Of a stretch of 58,516 bases of DNA, positions 33,519 to 46,900 are shown piece after piece (position 1 is the stretch's first letter; every line of letters starts with the position of its first letter). The translations under genes were made by a program, and so were the position numbers. The notes below the pieces were generated by a model that was not told where the DNA came from, did no database searches, and saw only the letters and a program-made list of their open reading frames with translations. Origin of the DNA: Azolla pinnata. Its lineage: Eukaryota; Streptophyta; Polypodiopsida; Salviniales; Salviniaceae. The stretch covers positions 1 to 58,516 of the forward strand of contig JBBBWG010028389.1 of the NCBI GenBank assembly GCA_037176905.1, written 5' to 3'.

Positions 33519-36046
33519 ATGGGGACAGGTGCTCGAGGGAAGGGGCAGGGGAACAAGATCGATTCATCGAGAGCCTCATTCCCTGCTTCATCGATTCCTG
33601 CTTCATCGATCCCTCCTTCGTCGCTCGCAATCACCATCGCCAGCAACGACAGAACCATAGCACTTAGCGACGAGATCCTGCTCCGGATCCTGAGCTTCGT
33701 GGCGGAGCGCGAAGAGATCGACCGCAAAGAAGGAGGAGGAGCAGAACAGGGGGGCGATGAAGGGAGCCCATGCTTCCTGGTATGCAAGAGATGGTGCCGT
33801 CTGCGCGGAATGCTGAAGACAAGGATTAGGGTTCGAGAGTGGAGCTTCGTAGAGAACGGTGCGATGGTGAGCAGGTTCCCGAACCTCACGGATGTGGATC
33901 TGTCGGGGGCATGGCTTGCATCTCCAGCCACAAGAGCCTCTTCCTGGAATCAGAAGAAGAAGGAGATGGAGATGGTGAAGAAGGAGAAGAAGCAGCTGAG
34001 CGAGATCGTGCTAACGCATGGGTACATTACAGTGGGTCTAGCGCCCGATGCATACTTCCCATTCGCCATCGACAGGTTCTTCGAATCGTGCCAAGTGGAG
34101 CCCGATGCGCTCGATAGGGGCCTCGAAGTGCTGGCCGATGGGTGCCCCTGCCTCCGCCGCTTGTGCTTGATCGATGTCCGGAGATCCATGGAAGCTCATG
34201 CTAGCAATGGCATCGGCAAGGATCGATCTGCAAGAAGAGGGCTCGCCTACCTCGCCACGAAATGCGCCACCCTCCAAGACATGGTGCTGAAGCAGTGCAC
34301 CGATGAGTCGCTCTCGGCGATCTCGACGTGCCGGAACTTGCAAGTGTTGAAGCTTGCTGGACCAGGCTATGGCTTCTTCTACCCTGGCTATGGCAATGGC
34401 AATGGCAATGGCAATGGCAATGGCAATGGCAATGGCAATGGTGGGTGCTCCTTCACCGACATCGGCCTCACCATCCTCGCCAAAGGCTGCACTCGCCTCG
34501 TGAAGCTTTCGTTGAGCGGCTGCGAGGCAAGCTACGATGGCATAGCTGCCATTGGCCAATGCTGCTTCATGCTCGAGGAGCTTACTCTATCCAATCGCGG
34601 CTTCGGCGAGGGATGGATCGCAGCCCTCTCATACTGCACCTGCCTCAAGACGCTTCGGCTCGAAGGCTGCGAGCAGATCGATCCTGCCCCCGGCCCATCT
34701 GAACACCTCTACTCGTGCCCGGCTCTCCAGCGGCTGGAGATGGTTCGATGCAATCTCAGGGACAAGGCGGGCTTCGGAGCCCTCGTCGCGATCTCCACCG
34801 TGATCAGAGAGCTCCTCTTCCAAGATTGTTGGGGCCTCGACGATGACACCTTCAAGCTGGTGGGCTCATGCAGGTAACTCCCATTGCGGCTAAGCACCCT
34901 CGATCTGACTATTTCTTTGCTATGTTGCTTGTTCATTATTAGTAGATTGGATTGTAAATACAACCCTGGGCATTTGCCTCGATCAAGGTTGGGCACGTGC
35001 CCGTCATGGTAAGCACCCTTGATCCCATTCTTTCCTTGATATGTTGTGTGTTCATTGTCGGGTAGATCCATAACTACTCCTGGCATAAATACCCGTGGCA
35101 TTTGTCTCGATCAAGGTTGGGCTCGTGTTCGTCATTGTAAGCACCCTTAATCCAATTCTTTCCTTCATATGTTGCCGGAGTCCATCATTGGTAGATCCAT
35201 AACTACTTTTGGCAGAAATACCCTTGGCATTTGCCTCGATCAAGGTTGGGCTCGTGCTCGTCATGGTAAAGACCCTTGATCCAATTCTTTCCTTGATATG
35301 TTGCGTGTTCATCATCGATAGATCCATAACAACTCTTGGTATAAATACCCTTGGCAATTGCCTCGATCAAGGTTGGGCTCGTGCCCGTCATGGTAAGCAC
35401 CCTTGATCCAATACTTTCCTTGATATGTTATGTGTTTATCATTGGTAGATCCATAACTACTCTTGGTATAAATACCCTTGGCATTTGCCTCGATCAAGGT
35501 TGGGCTCGTGCTCGTCATGGTAAGCATCCTTGATCCAATTCGTTCCTTGATATTTTGCTTGTTCATCGTTGGTAGATCCATTTCTGCCCTTGGCATTTGC
35601 CCCGATCAAGGTCGGGCTTGAGCCAGGTCCTCCGACATGGCAACGTGCATCCTTAAATCCATTTCTTTCCCTCGATATGTTGCTTGTCATCATCGGTAGA
35701 TCCGTGAATGCCCTCGGCATTTGCCCTGATCAAGGTAAGCATTTTTCCAACCGAGTTCCTCTTTGCTTCTCTTAGGCGAGTGCGGTTCCTGTCGCTCGAA
35801 GGATGTGCCCTCCTGACGACATCTGGCATCGAGGCAGTTGTGGTAATGTGGAGAGAGCTTCACACTCTCCAGGTCTCGTGCTGTGATAGTGTGAGTGATT
35901 CGGAGATCGGCCCTGCCCTTGCCGCTGTCTTCTCGACGCTCAAGGTGCTCAAATGGTGCCCTGACATTAAGTCCCTTCTTGCTGAGAGCTTAGCTGGAAC
36001 TGGTGTGGGTCAAGCGGGGGGGAAGTTCTTCAGACGGGCTCAGTAA
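33519..36046 (+). CDS. F-box/leucine-rich (RNI-like) protein, At5g51380/At5g07670 type
   Basis: Probable substrate receptor of an SCF E3 ubiquitin ligase; target unknown. Two exons, 33519-34873 and 35776-36046, 541 aa. I chose the second ATG (MGTGARGKGQGNK) because the 50 residues gained from the ATG at 33369 are Arg-rich low complexity; the longer form of 591 aa cannot be excluded. The F-box spans about LSDEILLRILSFVAEREEID to CFLVCKRWCRLRG; then RFPNLTDVDLSGAW and leucine-rich repeats (GLEVLADGCPCLRRLCLIDV, GLTILAKGCTRLVKLSLSGC, CTCLKTLRLEGC). The C-terminus LKWCPDIKSLLAESLAGTGV ... GGKFFRR is the diagnostic end of this plant subfamily. A (GGCAAT)n run at 34391-34440 inserts eight Gly-Asn pairs between repeats. 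The exon 1 GC content is clearly higher than in flanking genes. Confidence 0.9.
34874..35775 (+). repeat. F-box gene intron made of seven tandem ~127 bp units
   Basis: The intron from its GTAACT donor to its TTAG acceptor is covered by units starting at about 34874, 35009, 35137, 35266, 35392, 35521 and 35646. Each contains TAAGCACCCTTGATCCAATT, CTTTCCTTGATATGTTGC, GGTAGATCCATAACTACT, CCCTTGGCATTTGCCTCGAT and CAAGGTTGGGCTCGTGC, and most units join at a GGTAAGCA phrase that is itself a good 5' splice site. The first unit (which starts at the real donor) and the last two are the most diverged; the middle three are most alike. Confidence 0.95.
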
Positions 36047-38351
36047 TCGCCGTAAAATCCTTCCCCCGAGCTTTCTTTGCTTTTTTCCATTTTCTTCCTT
36101 CTACAATATTCAATAGCTTAGTATCTCCCACATTCATTTGGTTTCCACACATTCTCACTCTCTCGATCAACGTTCAGTGTCATTTACTCCCCGCATTCTG
36201 TAGAACTGGTGAAGAGTCGGTCGACATCTCGTCGGATCTACCCTTTTAGGTGCCTTGCCTTCCCCACGACTCTGAGAATGATTTTCATGGTCCGACTTGA
36301 AAGGAAACAAAAATGGGCACATTGAGGTGTCCGGATGCTTGATCTGAACCCTAACCTAACCCTAATCATCTGTACTGGAGGAGGCCATCCATTGCTTCCT
36401 TTATGTGTATGTATATTATCGGGAAGTGGAGAATATCCTCAAAGAGTATGTTAATGAAATTCGATTTGATTTAACACAGTGAAAATGATTTGGGTGAGTA
36501 TGGGAATTGTTCATCCACCTGACAAAAATGGCCCCTGCCTGTGTGTAAGATGTGGACCAAGCTCGATCGTATGATGATCGATATGCAAATTCTGTATTAA
36601 GAATCACTAGTTTGTTCTCGAGCTTTCTATCGTTGTCGTCATTGTGCAGGAAAAGTTTGTTTCTGAGCTGCCATTAGCACGCCATGCAAGCTTGACTTGA
36701 ACGGTGTGAATCATACCTAATATTATGTTGAATTGGTAGACATTTGTGTCTTGTAGATGGTAAAGAGTAGCCATGTCACACAACTGTGTGACATTCTATG
36801 ATTAAAAGGAATCGAGAGGGTTTTGGTAAGCAGGTTGCATCGACAGGAGCAAGATGTATATGCCTGTGGTGCACAAAGAATGCTCACAACATCATGGATA
36901 CACTAGCAACGATCACCTTGCTTGTACAAGAAGTGGTGTTATATAGTTATGCTGCTGTTTTTAGCGCTAATACTTGCAGAATTCACAATCATGATACCTT
37001 TGCTACATGCCATCTTCAATGGTTGGGCTTTCTCCTGATTCATGTGGTGTCATGCTGATCTAGTGCCACAATGAAATGGTTTCGGTTTGATTCTGAACAA
37101 TCAAGTGCCAAATAGCCCACTTGGTAATCAAGAGCTAAAGAAGAAAGTTAGCTCAGGATTACAATCGGCAAGCTGCTATTGAGACTAATGGATTTGGATT
37201 CATCACTAATTCAAGCAAGGATTCATGGAGAACGTGGAGAATGGGAAGTAAAAGATCAAACAAGCTAGCTCGGCACGGTTATAACTAACTTTAACCTATG
37301 TTTGAAAAACTGAAGGTAAACAAACCCTAAGCTCTAATTATCTTTTCAAATACCTACATAGTTATTTCTCTCCATTCTCTTTGGCAAAATGTTGAGAATC
37401 TGTCTACTTCCCAGGAGGCTATGGCAAGCGGCGAATCTCATGCGAGCGATTAGGGAGCTTTTGAGGCGATTGAACACCATAGATCTGTTTCAAAAGATTT
37501 GAAACCACTGTGTGTACATGATTGTGCAAATGTTGGGCGATAATCGTGGAAAAGAGAAGATCAAGAAAAGAGGCGGATGATCTTCGAAAATGAATGTCGA
37601 TCCGTGCGACAGTAAGCGTGTTGACAAAAATGGGTGTCTTTTGACGGTAGGATGTGAAGGAGCGACTGGATCGAAACGAGAATGTACACGAATCCCGACT
37701 GTGTAAGAACGATTGGATTGAATTCCCTTTTATAAGAGGAGAATCTATGAACTTTGGGATGAAGTTTGCTGATTGGGCTTGGATTGGAACAGGCATTACC
37801 TGAGAATCATTGATTGATCCACACCGGAGCGAAGCTATACGATCGGGAATCAAAGTGGTGGTGGACGCAAAAATCGATCATATCGTGATGCTACGAACAC
37901 CTTCAGGCTTTCTGATGAAATAATGGTCATTAGAAAACAGATTAACGTTTGTTTAATGAATCGATCGAATCTCCTTTTACTCATTTTGGCATCGAAATGG
38001 TGCTTTCAACTCTGACTTGATCGAGAACGGAGTGCGCAAATGGAAGCACGTTACGCGCATTGTGGAAAGCGTGTTGTTTTTGTGGCTCCAATTTGATCGA
38101 TTGCTACGACAAATGGTGCATCGTCGAAATGAGAAGAAGCATGATAGCCTAAAGGAGCAAGTTCTAGAGTCGGAGCATTGAAACATTCCAATGTTTGACG
38201 ATGAGGGCTTGATGTCAGGCGCTTGACCCCTGATCCACGGCATGACATGCATGTATATGTCTAATGTAATGCAAAGTGGGGATAATTTGCCGAGATTGTG
38301 GGTCAACTGCGAGAGAACGTGTCTAGGTTCAATGTTGTTTTGTCCTGGGGA
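36047..38351. other. intergenic DNA, no gene recognised
   Basis: The 3'UTR of the F-box gene lies at the left end. A CCCTAACCTAACCCTAATC phrase at about 36347 is telomere-like but isolated. Two longer minus-strand open frames (37853-37419 and 38366-37977) lack ATG-flanking context, splice partners and any recognised domain. Confidence 0.45.
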
Positions 38352-38615
38352 TCTTGAGCTGGTCAAATGGTCCTAGCAAGTTCATGGACAGATTGGCGAT
38401 GCTTCCGCAGCTCGAAGCTCTACAAAATCTTGGTAAAATGGTATTGGCAGGCTCACGACTAGATCGGCCAAATTAGGCGACGCTTCCGCTGTTTGGAGCT
38501 CTGCAACTGCCTCGGTAACAGAAGAATCCTAGTCAAATGGTATAAGCAGGCTCACTGCTAGATTGGCGACGCTTGTTCTGGGCTCTGTAACTGGCTCTGT
38601 AACGTAAGAATCCTA
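38352..38615. repeat. ~90 bp tandem repeat, three diverged copies
   Basis: Copies share GTCAAATGGTATAAGCAGGC, TCACTGCTAGATTGGCGACG and CTTCCGCTGTTTGGAGCTCT followed by GTAAC phrases. Period varies from 80 to 100 bp owing to indels. Confidence 0.7.
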
Positions 38616-39132
38616 TGGTTTCCACAACGCTCTGGCACACAGTGGAAAACCCCAAAGCATTCGATGCGATCCAGTTTTGACTACACAATCAGGCATATAG
38701 TGTGCAATCGATGTTGGATCTACGTCGAGGATTCGCGAAGATTTTGCCGTGGAAGTGATAGTAACGCTATCGGAATGGCCTCTGTTCGATCACCTAGGGG
38801 CCCCTGTTCCTGGGAAAATTAAAAGAAGCGGAAAAGCTAGCGAGCGCCTCCTCTTTCTTTCTATTTTGTTTTCCGCAGTTAACGTTTGCAGAGCCTGATG
38901 ATAGTCACAGCATTCAGGCTGATCGAATCTGCTTCTTTTTTTTTTCTCCCCATACAAATTGGACTTTTCCACAAGTTTAATCCGGTATATTATTAGATAT
39001 GCCCTTGATTAAGCACATGAAGATCCTTGCGGATCTCCACGATTAGTATTAATTAACGATAATGTCATCGTCACTTCCAACAGTGTTCTGAAGGGGTGTC
39101 GAGCCCATCCATAACAGTGGAGCTCTCCGATG

Positions 39133-39176
<44 letters not shown>

Positions 39177-41914
39177 TGCAAAGGGTATTGTTTGTGATTT
39201 GTGAAAACTTGGTAGGGGCAATTAGAGCGAGAATTATCAGGTTCTTTCGTCGTGTTCTGATGATGCGAACGACTAAACGCCCAACGATATAAAACACAAC
39301 CGGAGAATCTCTCTCTCTGTGTCTATGTGTCTATCTCTCTTTATATTTACTTATAATGGCAGTGGGTTCGTCCTTCTGACAGGTGCCGGTGTTTGACGAT
39401 CAGAATCGGCGCGATTTCTTATTGGACACGATCCAATCCTCATCAATGCCCAATTGCGAGCACAGACGTCAACAGGGAAAGGAACAGGAGCTCACGAATC
39501 GGGTAAAAATAATAATAATTAAAAAGAAAACAAACACTGGAAAGGCCTTCTAGAACCTGGACATGGGCCACAGTATGTATGTTCCTTGCGCTCGAGTCTG
39601 GAAAATGAAAAATGAGAAGAGTTGGTGTGCGTTCGCAACTGAGAACATGAGTTGCGGAAGGCACATCGAATTGATTTTGACCTGACCCTTGGACATGCCC
39701 AGAAGCGGGAGGAAATGGTCCTAAAAGGCCATCGATCCGACTAACAGCGACAAAAACAATTGGGGATTTGGCTAATAATTCGCAGACGCATCATATGATC
39801 GGGCCGAGATGCTCGAGGATCCAACGATCGAAGCAGAACACGTCAGGATGCAGGTCAGTTCAAATCATCGCGATGCCTTTGGTCAGTGATCTGACACACT
39901 GATTAGTACATTCTTTCGTCGACTGATGGGCTTTGTTTGTAACGAGGTCCAAGGAGTGATCGAGCCAGACTGATTCCACCATCCCTGAAAGCTGAGCCAG
40001 TTATGGCAAGCTCCTGTTAAGAGGTTTGCAAATTTTGCAGAAGATCTACCGATTGGTTCAGGCTTGATCAGCAGAGTTCCTAGGACGTCGTAACTTGATG
40101 AGAGCCCATTCCTACCAAGCGAACCTGGCTTTTGCCCGACTGATTTGTCGAGTTGTCGCAACAGGGTTAGCAGTGGTCCCATTTGGGCTCTGTTAAGTTT
40201 TCTATGGCCATCAGATGAAGGGACTCGAGAGGGGCGGGGGAGGTCCTAAAGTGAAGAACATTCCATGGGATCATTCCCATTGGACCGAGCAGAGGCCAGA
40301 AACATTATTGCAGGAGTCGACGTGACTGCGAGGGGTCTGTTGAATCTGCCTAAGCTAGAGGTTTCGAGGTCAAAAAAAGAAAGACAAAGAAAAAAAAAAT
40401 GGCCCTCCGTGATGAGTCTGCAGCTGACATCGATCGAGCGGGGGGCATCTGGAAAGAAGAACTGGCACGATCTGCGATCCACCTACTTCGGCGAGGAACA
40501 GATCCAGGGGCCAGGTTGATAACAGTAAGCAAGGGCAGACGCTTCAGTGCAACGGTGGCGCAGCTGAAGGCACGACGTAGCTGGTTGGTAGCTCATGGAG
40601 GTTGAGCACACTCTGCCAAAAGGCGCATTAGCAGATACGTATGATTTGCGATCAGTACATCCGAGACCAGTTTCGCTGGGATTGCAATGAAGCATGTTCT
40701 TACTGATTTTGCGTCTGCCGTTTTTTTGCTATTGCGCCTTCTTTGCTCTGGCTTCATTGATTCAGTTGCTTCCTCGATGCTTCTGATGCAGCTGTTTCGG
40801 ATTCAGCTGCTCCCAGCTTCGCCTCTGATTCTGCTCTCTTTTTTTTTCGTACTCGGCTAGCTTTTGATTCAGCTACTTCCGATTCTGTTGCTTTAGAATC
40901 TGCTTCTCATCTGAGTTGCATTCTCACGGCTTTATTGAACTTGGCCCATGAGTCGATGATAAATCTATATCGAAGACGGCAGAAGTTCGGACAAATAAGC
41001 AAAATAATTAACCGATCAAAGCAAGCTAATACATAATCTATCCATGCTAAAATACGCAAAGTAATCGATCAATCCATCCATAAAACACAAGTAATTTTTT
41101 CCGCCGATAGCAAACAAAAAATAAAGAAAATTAGAAGTAGAGCGTCTATGTTGTAGTAACGTTGTGGCAAAATGTACAGTAAATCTCCAATTTTGCTGCA
41201 AGTTTGCTGCGAAAATATTTGTGAGAACTGGAAAATGGAAATATAGAAAAGAGTAAAATAACAAATGCTAAAAATTAACAGTGATTAATTGAGACAATTT
41301 ATTTCTTATTTTTTGAATAAACGGGTAAAAATTACAAAACAAAGCTTTAAAAAGGAACAAATAAAAGAAAAAAAAAATACGCCAGAAAACTAAAATAAAA
41401 TCGTGTGTATTGGAATAAAAACAAAAAATGTTAGAAATTAGGGAAAATTATAAAAAAAACACCTGATAAATTTATAAATTACATTTTTTAACGCCTATCA
41501 AAACCGAAAACTACAAATTAACGCCTAGCTTTAATCATTAACGTGCGATTGATTGATTAACATCAAATCGATTAATCGCGAGTTCACTTAAAATTTAAAA
41601 CACGAAACCAACTAATTGATCGACGCTCGATCACTTCATTACTACTAAATTAACACGTTAATCGATCAATAAGATTCTAAAATTGCTACCTTCTGTTAAT
41701 CAAACACAGTTAACGGAACCGATCAAGATCGACTCGTGGGAAGAGATTAGCAAAGCAAAAACCGATACTAGCGGATCAGGAACCGATTAGAATCAACCAC
41801 CGGGAAGAGATCAGTGGATGATCAGATCATGCGATTGATCAGGACAATTGAGTAGAATAATAACATGATTAATTGTTGTATTAATTTGTTTTATTTATTT
41901 ATTTTGTCTTCCTC
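38616..41914. other. intergenic DNA with minor microsatellites
   Basis: Contains (GAT)n at 39131-39174, a CT-rich stretch at 39307-39340, and a strongly AT-rich segment rich in ATTAATCGATCAAT words at about 41270-41700. Short frames at 39883-40605 look like chance. I see no gene, RNA or mobile element. Confidence 0.45.
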
Positions 41915-42378
41915 TGCCCACCACCATCAGCATCACCACTGTCATTATCACCATCATCAGCATCATCAGCATCATCAACATCATCAACGTCATCAGCATC
42001 ATCATCACCATCATCACCATCATCACCATCATCATCCTCATCATCATTGTCATCATCATCATCATCATCTCACCATCATCATCATCACCACATTCATCAT
42101 CATCATACTCACCACCATCACCATCACCATCACCACCATCATCATCATCACCACCACCACCATCATCATCATCATCAGCATCAGCATCTCGTCATCACCA
42201 CCACCACCATCATCATCACCACCACCACCACCACCACCACCACCATCATCATCATCACCAGCATCAGCATCTCGTCACTACCATCATCATCATCATCATC
42301 ATCATCATCACCATCATCACCATCATCACCATCATCATCATCATCACCACCATCATCATCATCTTCATCAGCATCGAT
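41915..42378. repeat. 460 bp CAT/CAC triplet tract
   Basis: Nearly uninterrupted (CAT/CAC/CAG)n with occasional CGT and CTC triplets. A nested block AGCATCAGCATCTCGTCA(C/T) occurs twice, about 90 bp apart (42175 and 42263). It gives poly-His, poly-Ile and poly-Ser frames on the plus strand. It ends about 10-20 bp before the presumed 5'UTR of the kinase gene. Confidence 0.95.
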
Positions 42379-43981
42379 AGCATCAGAGAAAACACAGAAG
42401 CAGAGAACAGAGAGAGGGATCAATCCTCATCCTCATCCTCATCCTCTGTGCACGAGCTCCTCAACTGTCCCCTCAATCCTCCTTCCTCCTCCTCCTCCTC
42501 CTCCTCCTCCTCCTGCTGCTGCTGCTGCTGCTGCTGCTGTTGGGCGGCGCAGTTGATTCCGCTTACAGTATCGGAGAGATTCCCCTTCCCTCTCCGTGTA
42601 CCAGGTTAGTCTTCCGACCATGGATTCTCCATACAGAAGATAAAACATTCGTCTTCTTCTTCTTCTTCTTCGTCTTCTTCTTCGTCTTCTTGTTCTCTCT
42701 GATGGGTTTGGCTTGATTTATCCTCCATGGTTCTGTTAATAGTCAATTTCCTTCCTTGGCCGCGCCCGTCCCTTCCCTTCCCTTCCCTTACCTTCCGCAG
42801 CTGAATTCTGCAGCAGATGCAAGCCTGCAAAAGTTTTGGGGCTTTTACTTTGCTATGATTAATTAAGTATTTCTATCACTCGTCGAAACAAAAGAATGCA
42901 AAAGCTGCTGTTTTTTCTGGAGAGGGAGAATTTGTATGTGCCCGCAACATTCTAAGCGACCCAAATCCCTTGTGGTCTGTTTCTGTTTTTTGTTGTTTTT
43001 TTTGGGTTTTTTTCTCTCTTGATTTCGTTTTTGCCCAAGTAGACTGGTTTCAGTGGAAACATTTTCGTGTATCTGCGTGGAATTGGGAAGGAGATTCTAG
43101 TCCTCGAAACAGGGGAGGTAAAGATCACCTCTGGACAGCTTCGTGATCCCTTTGAAATTGCCCAGAAAGAGTTCATCTAGTGTTTCGGACAGAGCTAGTA
43201 GACGCAGTGTCAGAATGCTTTCCTGATCTCTTTGATCACCTGAGAAAGCATTTGGTTTTCAGGAAGAGCGCCAGAGACTATCTTTTTTTCTGCAGATTCT
43301 CTTGAGTTGTTGAAAAGCATATACTTCTTGAAAGCAGAGGATATATGTAAGCAGAGGCTGTATGTAAGCAGTGGTTTTGATATATCACTTGAATTGTTTG
43401 AAAAAGAAAAACGACAATTTCTTAGAATGGGAGGTGATACAAAGGCAGCAGTGAATCACTTTGTGGAGCTCTTCAAATTGTGAGAAAGAAAGCGATCGAT
43501 TTTCCAGAACGGAGTGGAGTAAATAAAAGACTGTATTGAAAATGCGATGAAGATCCTCATCCTTTCTGCATAAATTCATTGAATAAATTAAAGCACGGAA
43601 ACTAAGCGGCAAATCTGATTGTTGTTCAAAATTGCAGGATTCCGATACCATCACAGCGCATAGCTCTTCTCCATGTAAATGGTGATCTTTGATGTTGAGA
43701 TCTTTTTGCGGTTTTTTATCCTGACGGAATCCAAGAAGGGGAGCCCTTGTTTTACTGGGAAAATGGAGATTGATGTAGAGATGAATAATAGGAACAAAAG
43801 GAGATAGCTTCATCAAGGTATACCATTACCATCATCATTGAGATATATTGCTAATGCTCTCAAGTTCTGGTAGTTTGTTTCGGTTTCCTGATTGTGCTAT
43901 TGATTATACAGATTGAATAATAACGTGTACTGGTTGTTGAGATTTTTTAAACTGATTTCAGAGGAGTGACATTTTGAAGAG
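42379..43981 (+). other. 5'UTR exon and intron of the STE20-like kinase gene
   Basis: A probable first exon ends at 42604 with donor CCAG/GTTAGT. It contains (CCTCAT)n, (CTC)n at 42483-42511 and (CTG)n at 42512-42538. The matching acceptor TTTCAG at 43956-43961 leaves a 20-base leader before the ATG. The 1.36 kb intron includes (CTT)n near 42652. The transcription start is inferred. Confidence 0.5.
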
Positions 43982-46900
43982 ATGGAGCAAAAGGTGAATA
44001 AAAAGAAGTATCCTCTCTTCCATTACTGTTATACATTACTGGAAGAGGTGGGCCAGGGTGCAAGTGCACTTGTTTATCGAGCTAAATGCATCACGCTTAA
44101 TGAAATTGTGGCAGTCAAAGTACTGGACATGGACCGCTGCAACAGCAGTTTGGTATGCATTTGTAGTCTCTCTTGAATTTCTCATGGATCATTGTTGTAT
44201 CTTCCTTGTGCATTGCTGTTCTGTAATGCTCATGGAAACTATTATGTGTGTTCAAAATATGAATTCGTTCACATTGTTTAGGTGTACATTCTCTTTTTCT
44301 AGGCTGTTTATTAAGTGTTCTGTGTGCGTCCGTATGAATTCGGATCTGAGGAATCATCTACAAATATCATCTTCTTGCCTTAGTATGAGATTTCAGCAAA
44401 GTGGTCTTTTGGTTTGAACTTTCAAACAAATTATCACAACCAAGAAGATGCTAAATCCTTCTCTGCTCTCTTAAAATCAATGTTCTATGGACTTGGGAAT
44501 AGAAGAAAGGAAAAATATTTCCAAGGCTCTAATATGTATATAAACTTTGGCACAAAGATGGAATATATCTGAGTAGGTAACATGTTTATATATTCTACAC
44601 AGGAAGATGTTCGTCGAGAAGCTCAGACCATGAGCCTTATCAGCCACCCAAATGTGCTGAGCTCATACTGCTCCTTTGTCGTGGATCATAACCTGTGGGT
44701 TGTTATGCCTTATATGTCGGGGGGGTCATGTCTCCATATCATGAAATCAACTTATCCAGATGGTTTTGAAGAACCTATTATTGCCACAATATTGAAGGAA
44801 TGCCTCAAAGCACTGGAGTATCTACATGTCCAAGGTCACATTCATCGTGATGTCAAGGTGCATCTTTATTCACCATTTTTGTCTTATATGGGGATTCCAT
44901 ATATATGTGCATATGTGAAAAAGCCTGCAAAAGGAAAGAAATTCTGCGTAACTTTGAATTGAGGAACTTACAAGCGTATTTGGAAATTCATTACTGTTTA
45001 TTTTCTGAAGGCTGGAAATATCTTGATCGATGCTTATGGTAACGTCAAGCTGGGTGATTTTGGTGTATCAGCATGCATGTTCGACACAGGGGATCGACAG
45101 CGTACAAGAAACACATTTGTTGGGACCCCCTGCTGGTGCTCAATTGCATTCTTATTTACTTTGTCATTTTTTTTCTTGATTTCATGGTTCTTATAACCAA
45201 AAATTCTGGATGACTGCTATCGCAGGATGGCGCCTGAAGTATTGGAGCAAGCTCATGGCTATGATTTTAAGTGAGTCTTACGTTTTGGACTGGGATATTA
45301 CTGTCTCAGTTCATTCGATTGGGATACTGAAAAACACAAATGAAGTAAAATGTATCTTCAACAGGAATGATTTGCCTTGTATACCACCCAAGTAAGAAAA
45401 TTCATAACCCGGGGTTCGGTTTTCAGGGCTGATATATGGTCCTTTGGGATTACAGCATTGGAGCTTGCACATGGTCATGCACCATTCTCGAAGTACCCAC
45501 CTATGAAGGTTACCTTGGAACTGTGTTTCGAGCATACATCTGTTTGTCATTCTATTCCCATGCCTGAAACCTTCTTATGTTTCAAATGCTTGAGTACAGG
45601 TCCTATTGATGACGCTACAGAATGCTCCACCAGGACTTGATTATGAAAGAGACAAAAGATTCTCAAAGGTAATTTGATGTGGTGCTTAAGCTGTTTTTTA
45701 GAGATGAATTCCTTGCCATTTCTCATTTTAAGAAGTTCTAGGGATTTGTAACATTTTCACTTCTTTCTTTGTATGATTGTAGGCCTTCAAAGAGATGATT
45801 GCAATGTGCCTTGTTAAGAATCCAGCAAGGCGACCCACTGCAGAAAAGCTTCTTAAACACTCCTTCTTCAAACACGCGAAAACACCTGAGTACCTCGTTC
45901 GTACGATGCTTGATAATTTGCCTCCTCTTGGACAAAGGTTCCGAGATTTGAAGGTATGTATATCCTTAAGAGCTTGAGATCTTGCACATAAAAAATGAAA
46001 AGAAGTGCTTGTAAATTGAATATTCAATGTGAGGGTTTCATTTTCTCCTACTTTAGGTGAAAGATGCAGAGAGGCTTGCTCAAAAGCAGATGCCATTTGG
46101 TGAAAAAGAAGAAAGGTCACAGGTACATCATTTCTTGTGTATGTGTATGTGTATGCATAAAATATATGTTTCAATATAGATATCGAAATATGTACAATAT
46201 ACACACTCAATGTCTTTACCTTATGACAGACTGAGTACAAACGAGGAGTGAGCAGTTGGAACTTTGATATTGAAGATCTTAAGGCACAGGCTGCATCGGT
46301 AACTGTTAAAAATCTCCTTGTTCGCTTAGTGTATATCTCAGAACATCTTCTCCTTATCTGCAATATGGCCACTTGGTTTTGTTCCAAATGAGAACAGATA
46401 CAGGATGATGATGGCTGCTTTGCGACAGGAAAAGACGAGGCTGAGCAAATGGATGCCTCCAGCAATGTCTTGGTTACCGTTGATGATGGTCATGGGCCCA
46501 TAGCCCCACACTCTTTAAGTTCTGAGCATATATCTGGTGTAAGTCTGTGAGCATGAGATTTTTGTTTTCAGCCTATTATTTTTATTCTTCCAGATTGATA
46601 ATTGAAAAAACTTTCTACCTGTAACAGGAAGGTAGACCTCTAACAAGGGTAAATTCAGGACCATTGCTACTTGGTCTGCAATCGGGATTGGACGAATCGA
46701 TCGAGTACTGTACAGAGCTTACCCTGTTTTCCATCCATTGCATGAGATCTGAAGACCATTATGCTTATACACGTGTAATACTGCATTTCTATGCAGGACC
46801 CCTAGTGTTCGTGATGAAGAGACACCAATCAATGAAGCTGCTGTTCCATTGGCTGATACAATGAACATCCGACCGTCAGCTGGAGATCTGAAGATTTCTC

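Noticed and set aside
34874-35775. CRISPR-like regular repeats
   Set aside because: Units are contiguous, ~127 bp, with no repeat-spacer alternation, and lie in an intron of a eukaryotic gene.
37419-38366. Two minus-strand frames of 129-144 codons
   Set aside because: No recognisable domain, no exon partners, composition like ordinary non-coding DNA.
41865-42556. Poly-His and poly-Ser open frames
   Set aside because: Products of the CAT/CAC triplet tract; no unique sequence and no splice context.
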